A stretch of DNA of 64,000 nucleotides, from NCBI GenBank assembly GCA_017640615.1, contig JAEPQK010000005.1:186001-250000 (forward strand), given 5' to 3'. The notes below the pieces were generated by a model that did not search any database, was not told the DNA's origin, and saw nothing but the letters and a program-made list of their open reading frames with translations. The position numbers were made by a program, and so were the translations under genes. Source of the DNA: Rhizobiaceae bacterium. Lineage in GTDB: Bacteria; Pseudomonadota; Alphaproteobacteria; Rhizobiales; Rhizobiaceae. Within the stretch, counting starts at the first letter, position 1, and each line of letters starts with the position of its first letter. Positions 16,043-24,527 of the stretch are shown here, piece after piece.

Positions 16043-16683
16043 AGCGCACGCAGCGCGAAGTCACGGTCGAGGCTGTTTCGACCGGCAAAGCCGCGCCCAT
16101 TTCCACCAAGTCGGGCTTTTCCGGCATCGACAAACGCCCTCGACAGACCGCGGTTGCCGTCCACAGGCTTGGCCTCGAAGGTGACGAGATTGTCGATACC
16201 GAAAACCATGGCGGGCCCGATCAGGCCGTCTATTGCTATTGCCGCGAGGATTATGACTGGTGGAGCGCCGAACTCGGCATTGAGCTGCCCGTCGGGCGCT
16301 TTGGCGAAAACCTCACGCTGACCGGAATGGCCACCGCAGATGTCGCCGTGGGCGACCGGCTGGAGGGCGGCGGCCTGGTTCTTGAGGTCACCTCGCCGCG
16401 CATTCCCTGCGCCACCTTCTCTGCCCACATGGACGACAGTCAGTTCGTCTCACGCTTCTTCCGCGCCAACCGCACCGGCTTCTATTGCCGAGTGGTTTCC
16501 GAGGGCGCCGTGGGGGCTGGAGACGCACTACAGTTTTCGCCGTTCGTTGGCGAACCGGTTCCGATCACCGAGCTTGTCGAACGCTATGGCTACCGCAAGC
16601 TGGACGCTGCGACGCTCGCTCGTTATCGCGCCGCGCCGTTGCACGGCGAAATGATCGCGCTTCTGGCCGAGCGTTACGGCTAG
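16039..16683 (+). CDS. MOSC-domain protein (YiiM-like)
   Basis: 214 residues. It starts at GTG 16039, overlapping the cysK stop by 4 bases (GTGA). YiiM-type marks: [27 protein letters not shown] with [28 protein letters not shown], and the MOSC Cys in SPRIPCATF. YiiM proteins carry molybdenum cofactor and reduce N-hydroxylated substrates; whether this one does is inferred from similarity. The C-terminal helical tail ([20 protein letters not shown]) fits the family. Confidence 0.88.
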   Translation: MKRTQREVTVEAVSTGKAAPISTKSGFSGIDKRPRQTAVAVHRLGLEGDEIVDTENHGGPDQAVYCYCREDYDWWSAELGIELPVGRFGENLTLTGMATADVAVGDRLEGGGLVLEVTSPRIPCATFSAHMDDSQFVSRFFRANRTGFYCRVVSEGAVGAGDALQFSPFVGEPVPITELVERYGYRKLDAATLARYRAAPLHGEMIALLAERYG

Positions 16684-16689
16684 CCGGGT

Positions 16690-18081
16690 TCAGCCCAGCA
16701 GGATGCCGGGCAGCCACAGCACGATGCCCGGAAACGCGATCAGCACCGCGACGGTCACAACGTCGGCGATGAAGAAGGGCGATGCTCCCCGAAACACGTC
16801 CTGTACCGAAATGTCGTGCTGCTCGGAGGCAACGCCCGCCACGACATAGCAGTTCAGGCCTATGGGCGGCGTGATCAGACACAGCTCGCACATCTTGACC
16901 ACGATTATGCCGAACCAGATCGCGGCTTCCTCCGACGACATGCCGAGTGCCGACGCCGAGGCCGAAATGCCTTCGCCGCCATTCAGCGCCATGATGGCCG
17001 GGAATGTGATCGGCAGCGTCAGGATCAGCATGCCGATCGCGTCCATGAACATCCCGAGCACCACATAGGCTGCCAGGATCATGAGAAGCGTGATCAGCGG
17101 CGACTGGTCGAGCCCTCCGATCCAGTCCGCGAACGCGCCCGGCAGGTCGGCGAACCCCAGATAGCGCACATAGATCAGCACGCCCCAGATCATGGTGAAG
17201 ATCATGGCGCTGAGTTTCGCGGATTCGATCAACGCGCCCTTGAGCTCGCGCCAGCGCATGCCGCGCCACAGCGCCATGACCAGCACAACGAATGCGCCCA
17301 GCGCGCCAGCCTCGGTCGGCGTGCCCCAGCCGCCGTAGATGCAGAAGATGATGATGAAGACCACGAACAGGATCGGCAGAGCACCGGGCAGTGATTGAAA
17401 TCTCTGGCTCCAGGTGAAGCCGCGCACCGGCGGTCCGAGCTCGGGCCGGCGCTTGGCCAGAAAGATGACCAGCGCGCCGTAAATGAGCGCCGAAACGATG
17501 CCGGGCAGGAAGCCCGCCAGCAAAAGGGCGCCCACCGAACTTTCGGTGATAATGGCGTAGATGACCAGAATTGCCGATGGCGGGATCAGCGAGGCAAGCG
17601 TGCCGCCGGCCGCGACCACGCCCGCCGCGAAGCGCTTGTCGTAGCCAAGCTTCAGCATTTCCGGAATCGCGATGCGGGCGAAGACGGCCGAGGTCGCGAC
17701 CGACGCGCCAGACACGGCGGCGAAACCGGCCGTCGCGAACACGGTCGACAGGCCGAGCCCGCCCGGCAGCCAGGCAACCCAGCGCTTGGCTGCTTCAAAC
17801 AGCGCGCGTGTCAGCCCGGCGTAATAGGCCAGATAGCCGATCAGAATGAATGTCGGGATCAGCGAGAGCACATGGCTCGACATCTTCGAATGCGGCACCT
17901 GGCCGGCAATCTTGAGCGCGGTCATGAAGCCGCGCTCCACGCCCTGACCCTTGTCGAAGGCGAAAATCAGGAAAAGCCCGAAAAGCCCGATCAGCGCTGT
18001 GGCGAACGCCACCCTTACGCCGATGACCACAAGCACGATCAGCAGGACGGAAAGCAGGATAGAAACTTCGATCGGGCTCAA
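16690..18081 (-). CDS. dctM: TRAP transporter large permease (DctM family)
   Basis: 463 residues with about 12-13 membrane helices. DctM marks include AAVSGASVATSAVF, the substrate-site loop GTLASLIPPSAILVIYAI, IYGGWGTPTEAGALGAF, and the C-terminal half repeat LITPPIGLNCYVVAGV. It forms the Na+-coupled translocation channel with DctQ. Its ATG overlaps the dctQ stop (ATGA). A minor alternative start is not apparent. The transported organic acid cannot be told from the permease. Confidence 0.95.
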   Translation of the reverse strand: MSPIEVSILLSVLLIVLVVIGVRVAFATALIGLFGLFLIFAFDKGQGVERGFMTALKIAGQVPHSKMSSHVLSLIPTFILIGYLAYYAGLTRALFEAAKRWVAWLPGGLGLSTVFATAGFAAVSGASVATSAVFARIAIPEMLKLGYDKRFAAGVVAAGGTLASLIPPSAILVIYAIITESSVGALLLAGFLPGIVSALIYGALVIFLAKRRPELGPPVRGFTWSQRFQSLPGALPILFVVFIIIFCIYGGWGTPTEAGALGAFVVLVMALWRGMRWRELKGALIESAKLSAMIFTMIWGVLIYVRYLGFADLPGAFADWIGGLDQSPLITLLMILAAYVVLGMFMDAIGMLILTLPITFPAIMALNGGEGISASASALGMSSEEAAIWFGIIVVKMCELCLITPPIGLNCYVVAGVASEQHDISVQDVFRGASPFFIADVVTVAVLIAFPGIVLWLPGILLG

Positions 18082-18731
18082 CGGTCGCGCGCCTCGTCAT
18101 TGTCGTCCCCGAAGCCAGACACGGTCTGCGCCTCGCGTTCGGCCTGCTGTGCCGGCGTTTCGATGAGCGGTACGGCGACGGGAACGGCCGCATCGGTTCG
18201 AAATGCGCGCCCATAGGCCCACAGCTGTAGCGAAAGCCGCAGAGCAAGAAGGAAAAGCATCACCGGCACAACCAGCTTCACCGGCCAGGTCGGCAGGCTG
18301 AGATCGATGGTGGAATCGCGGCTCCAAAGCGGCGAGCCGAAATCGAAGCTGCGCCCGAAATGAAGCCATGACCCCCAAACGAGGATCAGCGAAAGAAGGA
18401 GGATTGCCAGCACGCCGAACCATTCCGCTGCATAGAGCACGCGCCCGCGCAGCCGGCCCACAAGCAGGTCCATGCGGATATGACCGCCCAGCCGCTGGCA
18501 GAACGCAATGCCGAGAAAGGCGATGATCGGCACCGACTGCTCCATCCAGTCGATGAAGCCCGGCACCGGAATGTTGAAAAGCTTGCGGCCCAGAATATTG
18601 GCCACCGCAACAAGCATGATCGCGAGGATCGTGGCGCCCGCGATCAGCGCAAGTAGCCGCTCGAGCGCGAAAATCGCACGGTCGACCCGCGACAGCGCGG
18701 AGCCGTCTTCCGGCACCGATTGTGTGGACAT
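18078..18731 (-). CDS. dctQ: TRAP transporter small permease (DctQ family)
   Basis: 217 residues with four membrane helices (about 26-48, 63-82, 103-125 and 150-172). The DctQ signature is seen in VANILGRKLFNIPVPGFIDW and CQRLGGHIRMDLLVGRL. The acidic tail after helix 4 is longer than usual (DNDEARDR end). It is the second gene after dctP, separated by a 12-bp stem-loop, and is coupled to dctM. Confidence 0.93.
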   Translation of the reverse strand: MSTQSVPEDGSALSRVDRAIFALERLLALIAGATILAIMLVAVANILGRKLFNIPVPGFIDWMEQSVPIIAFLGIAFCQRLGGHIRMDLLVGRLRGRVLYAAEWFGVLAILLLSLILVWGSWLHFGRSFDFGSPLWSRDSTIDLSLPTWPVKLVVPVMLFLLALRLSLQLWAYGRAFRTDAAVPVAVPLIETPAQQAEREAQTVSGFGDDNDEARDR

Positions 18732-18749
18732 GGCTTCCCCTCCGGCGGT

Positions 18750-18780
18750 ACCGGCCCCGCCTGTTGTCGGCGGGGCCGGT
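18750..18780. promoter_or_regulatory. Strong intercistronic stem-loop between dctP and dctQ
   Basis: ACCGGCCCCGCC (18750-18761) pairs perfectly with GGCGGGGCCGGT (18769-18780) around a 7-base loop. There is no T-run, so it is not a standard terminator. Between a binding-protein gene and its permease genes, such hairpins usually protect the upstream message from 3' exonucleases and so raise DctP levels above the permease. Confidence 0.75.
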
Positions 18781-18795
18781 TCTTATCCGGTCGGC

Positions 18796-19821
18796 CTAGT
18801 TGGTGCCGCGCATGTCCTTCAGCGTTTTCTGAACGACCTCATAGAGTTCCTGCCCGGGAATGCCCTGGGCATCCATGTCGGCAATCCACTGCTCGCGTGT
18901 GTCGGTCGCAGCCATGGCCTCGAACTTGGCGATTTCGTCGGCCGAGAAGTTCACCTTCGTCACGTCCTTCTCCGCCAGGATTTCCTCCCAGCGCCCGAGC
19001 AGTTCACCGTAATTGGCGAGATAATGCTCGATCGCGCCGTCAACGGCTTCGTCGAGTGCTGCGCGGTGCGCGTCCGGCAATGCCTCATAGGCATCGGTGT
19101 TCACCACGATGGGGCAATTCACCGTGCCGGGATTGAGATTGGTGGTCCACCAGTCGGCGAGGTCGATGGTCCGGAAGGAAAGATGCGCGTGCTGCGCAAA
19201 AGCGACCGAGTCCACAACGCCGGATTCCATCGCGTTGTAGGCTTCCGACGAAGTCACGGAGGTTGGCGTCGCGCCAACGGCTTCAAACGCCTTGCCGAGA
19301 CCGCCGGTCGCGCGGATGCGCTTGCCCTGGAAATCCTCCAGCTTCTGGGGCGCGTCACCGGTGCCCACGACATTGTACTGCGGCATCGGCGAGGTCATCA
19401 GGAGCTTGGCGTTCCAGCGTGCCAGGTCCTTCTGGGTTGCCTCATGCGCATAAACCGCGTGCGAAACCGCAACTTCCTCCTCAAGCGTGTTCACGCCTAG
19501 GAAGGGCAGTTCGAGCACGGTGATTGTGGGGTTCTTGTCCGGGTGGTAGCCGGCGCAGAACTGCGCCATTTCGAACGCCCCGATCGAGATACCGTCGAGG
19601 TTTTCGCGGTTCTTGGAAAGGCCGCCATAGGAAATGTTCATCGTGAACTCGCCATTGGTCTTTTCCTCGACCAGCTCGGCGAGCTTGTGCAGATGCTCGG
19701 TGAATGCCCGGCGCTTGCCCCAGGTGGACACGTTCCATTCGGTCGACGCGGCATAGGCCGTTCCCGCCGTGAACGAAAAGGCGACGGCCGACAGCAGAGC
19801 GAGTTTGTATCTGAGCTTCAT
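18796..19821 (-). CDS. dctP: TRAP transporter solute-binding protein (DctP family)
   Basis: 341 residues. A Sec signal peptide (MKLRYKLALLSAVAFSFTAG, cut after AYA) exports it to the periplasm, where it captures the substrate. DctP marks: LAELVEEKTNGEFTMNISYG, PNITVLELPFLG-like segment PTITVLELPFLG, the Arg in FQGKRIRATGG that contacts substrate carboxylate, and SSEAYNAMESGVVDS. It is the first gene of the operon. The ligand pocket identifies an organic acid broadly; the actual substrate is unknown. Confidence 0.94.
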   Translation of the reverse strand: MKLRYKLALLSAVAFSFTAGTAYAASTEWNVSTWGKRRAFTEHLHKLAELVEEKTNGEFTMNISYGGLSKNRENLDGISIGAFEMAQFCAGYHPDKNPTITVLELPFLGVNTLEEEVAVSHAVYAHEATQKDLARWNAKLLMTSPMPQYNVVGTGDAPQKLEDFQGKRIRATGGLGKAFEAVGATPTSVTSSEAYNAMESGVVDSVAFAQHAHLSFRTIDLADWWTTNLNPGTVNCPIVVNTDAYEALPDAHRAALDEAVDGAIEHYLANYGELLGRWEEILAEKDVTKVNFSADEIAKFEAMAATDTREQWIADMDAQGIPGQELYEVVQKTLKDMRGTN

Positions 19822-19927
19822 TTTTTGCTTCCTCCCAATTTATGGGTGGAAGCCTAATCATTGGCCGCCGCTACGCAACCCTTAGTCGCACATTCAATGT
19901 GCCGATTTGCCTCGGCGCGCGTGCCCG

Positions 19928-20083
19928 CTAGCGGAAGCTCGGCTCGTGCGAAATCACCACCGTGTTGCGCTTGGCGCATGCCGGTCCCGGCCCGCGCATA
20001 TAGTGGCGTTCCGGCCGGTAGCTCGGCGCCACGAATTCGCGCATTGCACAGGCGTATTTCGCCATGATGCTGATGACTGACAT
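19928..20083 (-). CDS. Possible small protein (51 residues)
   Basis: The frame from ATG 20083 encodes MSVISIMAKYACAMREF and ends NTVVISHEPSFR. It has a GGGA site upstream and Tyr/Pro/Arg-rich middle (SYRPERHYMRGPGPACAK). I do not recognise it. It lies alone between the TRAP operon and an ArsR-type regulator. The rest of 19862-20290 holds only an unremarkable stem-loop (20163-20185) without a T-run and shows no other gene. It may be noise. Confidence 0.35.
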   Translation of the reverse strand: MSVISIMAKYACAMREFVAPSYRPERHYMRGPGPACAKRNTVVISHEPSFR

Positions 20084-20290
20084 TGTCCCGAAATCCCCGT
20101 CGCTGGGATGTCCCATCCGAATTGCGGATAAGCTTACGCGCGACTCATGAATACTGTGTGAATCGCCGCTGCCTTTAGGCGGCGAAACTGTACCGAAACT
20201 GGACGTATCTGCGGCTTTTTGGCGGCTTTTGGCTGTGTCGCGGCGAAGAGGGCGCGGTGTGGCTTTCAGGCCACTGCCCTGTCGGGCGGT

Positions 20291-20971
20291 TCAGGCGCGG
20301 ATCAGCCGGTCGAATTCTGCCCGGCCCTTGGGCGTGAACCGCACCACCCGACTGTCGGCCTCGCGCCGCGCCCAGTTGAGGGCGAACATGCGGTCCAGCG
20401 CCGCCGCGCCGAGCGCACCGGCCAGATGCGAGCGCCGTACGCTCCAGTCCAGACAGACGCGGCAGAGCGGCCGCCGGTTTCGTTCAAGGGCGGAAACATC
20501 GACGCCGAACTCGGCAAACCAGGCGCGCCCGCGCGGCGTCAGCACCGCGTCTTGCGCAGCATGCTTGATGAGCTTGCTTCCCGTCAGATGGTCGAACAGC
20601 GCGACACCCTTGTCGCCGGCCAGATGGTCGTAGCAGACGCGCGCCTCGCGCATGGCGCTGTCGCGCGGACCTGGCCGCGCGCGTTTGGGTCCGACCGACG
20701 CAGCGACACCCGAAATCGCCTCCAGCATCGTCGCCACCTCGCTACCGGCCAGCGCGTAATAGCGGTGCCGCCCCTGGCTCGCGACCTTCACCAGCCCGCC
20801 TTCCGAGAGCTTGGCTAGGTGCGAGCTTGCCGTAGGCAGGCCGACGCCGCCTTCAAGCGCAAGCTCGCTGGCCGTCAATGCCGCGCCGCTCATCAGCGCC
20901 GAGAGCATGTTGGCGCGGGCGGGGTCGCCCACCAGCGACGCGATGCGTGACAGATCCGGTCCTTCCTTCAT
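20291..20971 (-). CDS. ArsR-like winged-helix regulator with C-terminal extension
   Basis: 226 residues, twice the size of a plain ArsR protein. The HTH is in the first 80 residues (IASLVGDPARANMLSALMSG, LALEGGVGLPTASSHLAKL, GLVKVASQGRHRYYAL). The rest holds a conserved segment with Cys residues (RVCYDHLAGDKGVALFDHL and RRPLCRVCLDWSVRRSHLAG), giving a possible metal or redox site. ATG 20971 is chosen since GAGG precedes it; a TTG at 20992 lies further upstream. It is divergent from the DUF1127 gene across an interval with TTCGA-N6-TCGAA (21002-21017), a possible operator. The ligand is unknown. Confidence 0.85.
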   Translation of the reverse strand: MKEGPDLSRIASLVGDPARANMLSALMSGAALTASELALEGGVGLPTASSHLAKLSEGGLVKVASQGRHRYYALAGSEVATMLEAISGVAASVGPKRARPGPRDSAMREARVCYDHLAGDKGVALFDHLTGSKLIKHAAQDAVLTPRGRAWFAEFGVDVSALERNRRPLCRVCLDWSVRRSHLAGALGAAALDRMFALNWARREADSRVVRFTPKGRAEFDRLIRA

Positions 20972-21001
20972 TTCGCAAACCTCATCGGGCAACGAACATC
21001 A

Positions 21002-21017
21002 TTCGATGATAGTCGAA
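21002..21017. promoter_or_regulatory. Short inverted repeat in the ArsR-like/DUF1127 divergent interval
   Basis: TTCGA (21002-21006) and TCGAA (21013-21017) face each other over six bases, 31-46 bases upstream of the regulator's ATG. It is short, so it may be chance, but its position is right for an autoregulatory site. Confidence 0.3.
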
Positions 21018-21069
21018 GTATGCGTGTTGTGCAATCGCTATGCTGCGGGCAATAGGGAAGGAAAATGCC

Positions 21070-21279
21070 ATGATCATCCTGTCTCGCATTGCTCCCCCGC
21101 GCCCAGCGGTCCGTTTTGCAGGCTCATTGCGCCTCGAACCGTTCTCGGTTCTGGCCCGCTGGTACGACCGCTACCTTCAGCGCCGCGTGCTTGCCGAACT
21201 CGACGCTCGCATGCTGGCCGATATCGGCCTCACGCCGAATGAGGCGGCACGCGAGGCGCGCAAGCCATTCTGGCGCTGA
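21070..21279 (+). CDS. DUF1127 small protein
   Basis: 69 residues. The C-terminal DUF1127 (YjiS-like) domain is clear: LARWYDRYLQRRVLAELDAR, then MLADIGLTPNEAAREA and the usual terminal KPFWR. An Arg-rich N-terminal extension precedes it. Some short DUF1127 proteins of alphaproteobacteria bind RNA and affect phosphate, carbon or RNA metabolism; this longer-N-terminus type is less known. GAAGGAAA lies before ATG 21070. It is divergent from the ArsR-like gene. Confidence 0.9.
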   Translation: MIILSRIAPPRPAVRFAGSLRLEPFSVLARWYDRYLQRRVLAELDARMLADIGLTPNEAAREARKPFWR

Positions 21280-21491
21280 GGCCGATTTTAGGTCAGCGTA
21301 CGAGCCTCTCATTTCGATACCGATCAAACTGTCGCCGCAAAAAGAACTTTGTGCGGGCCTCGGTCGCTCGGCTGCGTTGCAATAGTTTCGTCGCAAGGCG
21401 CGTCTACCTGGCTCTCGGCTGTGTCACATTGGCGTGCGGGCCTTCACCCGCAGGCCGCCTACAGGCATAGTCCGCCCGCAGGAGGATGCAC

Positions 21492-22358
21492 ATGAGTATC
21501 GGCACCGACACATGGCTGGACCGGCTGGGCCGCTGGGTTGCGGGCCGGCTGCAAAGCGAATCGTCGGGCTACAAGCCCTACACGCCGTCGGATCCCGAAA
21601 CGCTGCACCGCACCTTGCGGCCGGGCGATATCCTGTTGGTCGAAGGCAACCAGCGTGTGTCGGCGGCGATCAAATATCTCACCCAGTCCACTTGGTCGCA
21701 TGCGGCGCTTTATGTTGGCGATGAACTGCCCGAGCCCGACGATGGAACGGAGCGCCCGCGCCTCATCGAGGTCAATCTTGGCGAAGGCTGCGTTGCCGTA
21801 CCGCTGACAAAATACTGCACCTACAACACCCGCATCTGCCGGCCGAGCGGCCTCACGCCAGACGACCGCAAGAAGGTGGTCGATTTCATGATCGGCAAGC
21901 TCGGCACGCGCTACGACATGAAGAACATCTTCGACATGCTGCGCTATTTTCTGCCCACGCCGCCGGTGCCGGTGCGCTGGCGCCGCCGCATGATCGCGTT
22001 CGGTTCCGGCGACCCGACCCGCGCCATCTGCTCATCGCTTATCGCGCAGGCCTATGCGGGCATTCGGTACCCCATATTGCCGGAGATCACCCGCGCGCCC
22101 GGCCGTGCCTCGGCGCAGTCGGCATATTCACGCCGCGAAATCCTGCATATTCGCCACCACTCGCTGTTCACCCCGCGCGACTTCGATCTCTCACCCTATT
22201 TCGAGATCGTGAAGCCGACGCTCGCTTTCGGCTTCGATTATAAGTCGCTTGAATGGGGTGACCGCAGGAAAGACAATGCGGGCGAGCCGGCCGCGTCTGG
22301 CAAGACGCCAAAGAGCGAAGAGGCGGCCGCGCCCGCGGGCAAGCGCGAGGCCGGTTAG
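21492..22358 (+). CDS. Permuted papain-like (YiiX/NlpC-P60-type) amidase or peptidase
   Basis: 288 residues. The N-terminal half has LRPGDILLVEGNQRVSAAIK and STWSHAALYVGD (catalytic His), and the C-terminal half has RAICSSLIAQAYAGI (catalytic Cys), the order of circularly permuted NlpC/P60 (YiiX-like) enzymes. Such enzymes cut amide bonds in peptides or acyl chains; the substrate is unknown. No signal peptide is seen. ATG 21492 is taken because AGGAGG (21480-21485) lies 6 bases before it, while the in-frame ATG at 21486 abuts that site. The last 40 residues are Lys/Ala/Pro-rich linker. Confidence 0.82.
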   Translation: MSIGTDTWLDRLGRWVAGRLQSESSGYKPYTPSDPETLHRTLRPGDILLVEGNQRVSAAIKYLTQSTWSHAALYVGDELPEPDDGTERPRLIEVNLGEGCVAVPLTKYCTYNTRICRPSGLTPDDRKKVVDFMIGKLGTRYDMKNIFDMLRYFLPTPPVPVRWRRRMIAFGSGDPTRAICSSLIAQAYAGIRYPILPEITRAPGRASAQSAYSRREILHIRHHSLFTPRDFDLSPYFEIVKPTLAFGFDYKSLEWGDRRKDNAGEPAASGKTPKSEEAAAPAGKREAG

Positions 22359-22383
22359 GCCTGTGATCAACAGGGAGAGTGAC

Positions 22384-22698
22384 ATGAAGTCAGTCGCAAT
22401 CGCGTTCATCTTCGCTGTGGCGCTCTTTGCCCAGCCTGCCTTTGCCGATGGCGAGCGGCAATGCGGCGGCATGGCGGGCCTCACCTGTTCCGGCGCCAAC
22501 GAATATTGCGACTACGCGCCTGAAGCCATGTGCGGCGCGGCCGACCAGACGGGCACTTGCCGGCCGAGGCCGGAAATCTGCACGCAAGAATATCTGCCCG
22601 TCTGCGGCTGCGACGGCGTTACCTATTCCAATGCCTGCACGGCGGCCGCGGAAGGTGTGAGCATCGTCAGCGAAGGCGAGTGCAAGAAGGAAGGCTGA
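22384..22698 (+). CDS. Secreted Kazal-type protease-inhibitor-like protein
   Basis: 104 residues. A signal peptide ends at FAQPAFA (about 22). The mature part has two Cys-rich blocks: CGGMAGLTCSGANEYCDY with CGAADQTGTC, then a Kazal fold, CTQEYLPVCGCDGVTYSNAC and EGECKKEG, matching the C-x-PVCG-x-DG-x-TY-x-N-x-C signature. Kazal domains inhibit serine proteases. Bacterial ones are often periplasmic or secreted; the target is unknown. It lies 25 bases after the papain-like gene on the same strand, perhaps in one unit (GGGAG before ATG). Confidence 0.85.
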   Translation: MKSVAIAFIFAVALFAQPAFADGERQCGGMAGLTCSGANEYCDYAPEAMCGAADQTGTCRPRPEICTQEYLPVCGCDGVTYSNACTAAAEGVSIVSEGECKKEG

Positions 22699-22699
22699 C

Positions 22700-23590
22700 T
22701 CAGGCCTTCAAGGCACCGGGCGCGAAACCCGTCAGCTTGTCGGGATTGCGAACAACGTAGATCGCGCTGATCGCGCCATGCTCATCGAGGGCAAAGCTCA
22801 TCGTCTGGTCGAGCTGCCCGTCGAGCGCCAGCACCAGTCCGAGTTCGCCATTGATGAACTCCATTCGGATGTCCATCTCGACCTCGCCGACGAATTTGCG
22901 CGCCAGCCCCAGCAGCAGGCGTGTCACATTGTCGGCGCCCGAAACGACGTTGAGCGCCGCGGCCACCTTGCCGCCGCCATCTGAGACATATTCGACATCA
23001 TGCGCCAGCACCGCCTTGAGCGGCTGCAGGTCGCCGCTTTGCAGAGTCTGCGAAAATCCCGCCATAAAGCGGTTGAGGTCGTCTTCGCTCGGACTGAAGC
23101 GCGGCTTGGATCGCGACAACGCGCTGCGCGCCCGCACCGCCATCTGGCGGCATGCGGCGGAGCTGCGGTGCAGGGTTTCCGCGATTTCATCGAATGTGAG
23201 GTCGAAAAGGTCGTGCAGAAAAAGCACGGCCCGTTCTTCCGGCGTCAGCTGCTCCAGCGCTCGCATCACGCCATAGGAGATGTCGAGCGCCGCATCGCTC
23301 GCAGTGTCGGGCTCCGTCGCGCCGGCAATCGGCTCCGGCAGCCATGGCCCGACATAAGTCTCGCGCCGCGCCCGCGCCGATTTCAGCCGGTCGAGGCAAA
23401 GATTGGTGACGATGCGGGAGAGATAGCGCGATGGCTCGGCCGCATCTGGCGCCGCGGCGAACCGCAGCCAGGCGTCCTGCACCGCGTCTTCGGCTTCGCT
23501 TACCGAGCCCAGATAGCGATAGGCGAGGCGGATCAGCCTGTCGCGTTGTGCAAGATAGGCCTCAAGCCGCGCTGCCTCGCCCTCGCTCAT
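22700..23590 (-). CDS. ECF41-group RNA polymerase sigma factor with SnoaL-like C-terminal domain
   Basis: 296 residues. Sigma-2 (RLIRLAYRYLGSVSEAEDAV, residues about 19-38) and sigma-4 (LEQLTPEERAVLFLHDLFDL with LTFDEIAETLHRSSAACRQM) are joined by a linker and followed by a fused NTF2/SnoaL-like domain. Three ECF41 hallmarks are present: YVGPWLPEP in the linker (79-87), DGGGK (204-208) and NPDKL (about 282-286). In this group the fused domain tunes sigma activity instead of an anti-sigma factor. Its ATG overlaps the stop of the CMD-like gene (TGATG). The operon's ECF41-type promoter is at 24528-24554. Confidence 0.93.
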   Translation of the reverse strand: MSEGEAARLEAYLAQRDRLIRLAYRYLGSVSEAEDAVQDAWLRFAAAPDAAEPSRYLSRIVTNLCLDRLKSARARRETYVGPWLPEPIAGATEPDTASDAALDISYGVMRALEQLTPEERAVLFLHDLFDLTFDEIAETLHRSSAACRQMAVRARSALSRSKPRFSPSEDDLNRFMAGFSQTLQSGDLQPLKAVLAHDVEYVSDGGGKVAAALNVVSGADNVTRLLLGLARKFVGEVEMDIRMEFINGELGLVLALDGQLDQTMSFALDEHGAISAIYVVRNPDKLTGFAPGALKA

Positions 23591-24138
23591 CACGCTGTCT
23601 CCGCCGAAACGCGCCGGGCCACCGCTTTCAGTTCGGCAAGCACCGGCTCGCAGATATTGCCGTAGCCGAAGCCGCGTTTGAAGAGCGGGTAGAAGAGGCC
23701 TGACACGGTTGCAGCGGAGAGGCCTGCCACTCCTTCGCGCCCCCAGCGGCTTTCGCATTCGGCAATGATCTCTGCAAGCTCTGGCGCGTTGTCGATCACG
23801 GCCTGCGCATAGCGCGCAGCGAGCATCATTTCAGGCGGTAAATCGCCCTCGCCGGTCAGCATAGCCGCAAGCGCTGTGCGCTCGACACCTGCCTCCACGG
23901 CCATGGAGATCGAAAGTCGCAGGCAGGAACCGCAATCGGCCCAGCGCGCCGCCGTCACCTTGGCTGCGAAATAGGGTTCGGCCGACAGCCCGAAACGGTG
24001 TGCCGTGAACGACGCCACCATTCCGAGCTTGGTCGCGCCGCCGACATCGAGCTCCACCACTTCCTTGAAATATCCGGTGTCGTAGCCGTAGCGTTTGCCG
24101 AATTTGTCGAACTGGATCTTGAGATAGGCGCGCATCAT
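23590..24138 (-). CDS. Carboxymuconolactone decarboxylase/AhpD-like protein of the ECF41 operon
   Basis: 182 residues. An AhpD-like helical fold is suggested by VGGATKLGMVASFTAHRFGL and the redox CGSC (C69, C72) in WADCGSCLRLSISMAVEAG. CMD/AhpD-like, oxidoreductase or epimerase genes sit next to ECF41 sigma genes in most genomes and are their main target, so the context fits. The second His of AhpD (C-x-x-C-...-H) is not evident, so catalytic peroxidase activity is uncertain. The start (24138) overlaps the membrane gene's stop by 4 bases. Confidence 0.8.
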   Translation of the reverse strand: MMRAYLKIQFDKFGKRYGYDTGYFKEVVELDVGGATKLGMVASFTAHRFGLSAEPYFAAKVTAARWADCGSCLRLSISMAVEAGVERTALAAMLTGEGDLPPEMMLAARYAQAVIDNAPELAEIIAECESRWGREGVAGLSAATVSGLFYPLFKRGFGYGNICEPVLAELKAVARRVSAETA

Positions 24139-24503
24139 ATCGTTGCCCTCCCGCGAAGAGCCACAAGCGGCAGGAAGGCGGGGACCACGATCAGCGCGAT
24201 GTCGCGCAGCGCGGCGGTCAGCGTCGTGCCATGCACCGCCATTTCTGCGAGATGAAGCAGCGCATGCCCGCCAAGAAACACCAGCGCCGGGATCAATATC
24301 GCCCGGTTTCCTGTCAGGGCCGCAACGAAAAGTGCCGCCGCGGATGCAAGAAATGCCAGCCCGATATCGCGGATGAAGTGGATGTTTATCGGCCCGGTAT
24401 GGTCGGCACCGGGTGCCAGACCGTACCAGAATTCCGGTGCGGCCAGCATCAGTGCGCCATTCGCGCCCTGATATGCTGCGATCGCAATAAGCAGAAGTTT
24501 CAT
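24135..24503 (-). CDS. Four-helix membrane protein, first gene of the ECF41 operon
   Basis: 122 residues, four predicted membrane helices (about 1-22, 47-66, 70-90 and 96-116). It has AAPEFWYGLAPGADHTGPIN and HFIRDIGLAFL between helices. No family is recognised with certainty. The AGGAGG site (24513-24518) is 9 bases before ATG 24503, directly downstream of the ECF41-type promoter. Being the first gene, it is a likely target of the sigma factor along with the CMD-like protein. Confidence 0.7.
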   Translation of the reverse strand: MKLLLIAIAAYQGANGALMLAAPEFWYGLAPGADHTGPINIHFIRDIGLAFLASAAALFVAALTGNRAILIPALVFLGGHALLHLAEMAVHGTTLTAALRDIALIVVPAFLPLVALRGRATI

Positions 24504-24527
24504 CGTCTCATACCTCCTGTAGCGGAG

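Noticed and set aside
20163-20185. Hairpin TCGCCGC/GCGGCGA as a terminator
   Set aside because: No T-run on either strand and a loop of 9 bases; it does not clearly end a gene.
21426-21432. TGTCACA upstream of the papain-like gene as another ECF41 promoter
   Set aside because: No CGTC at 16-17 bases downstream.
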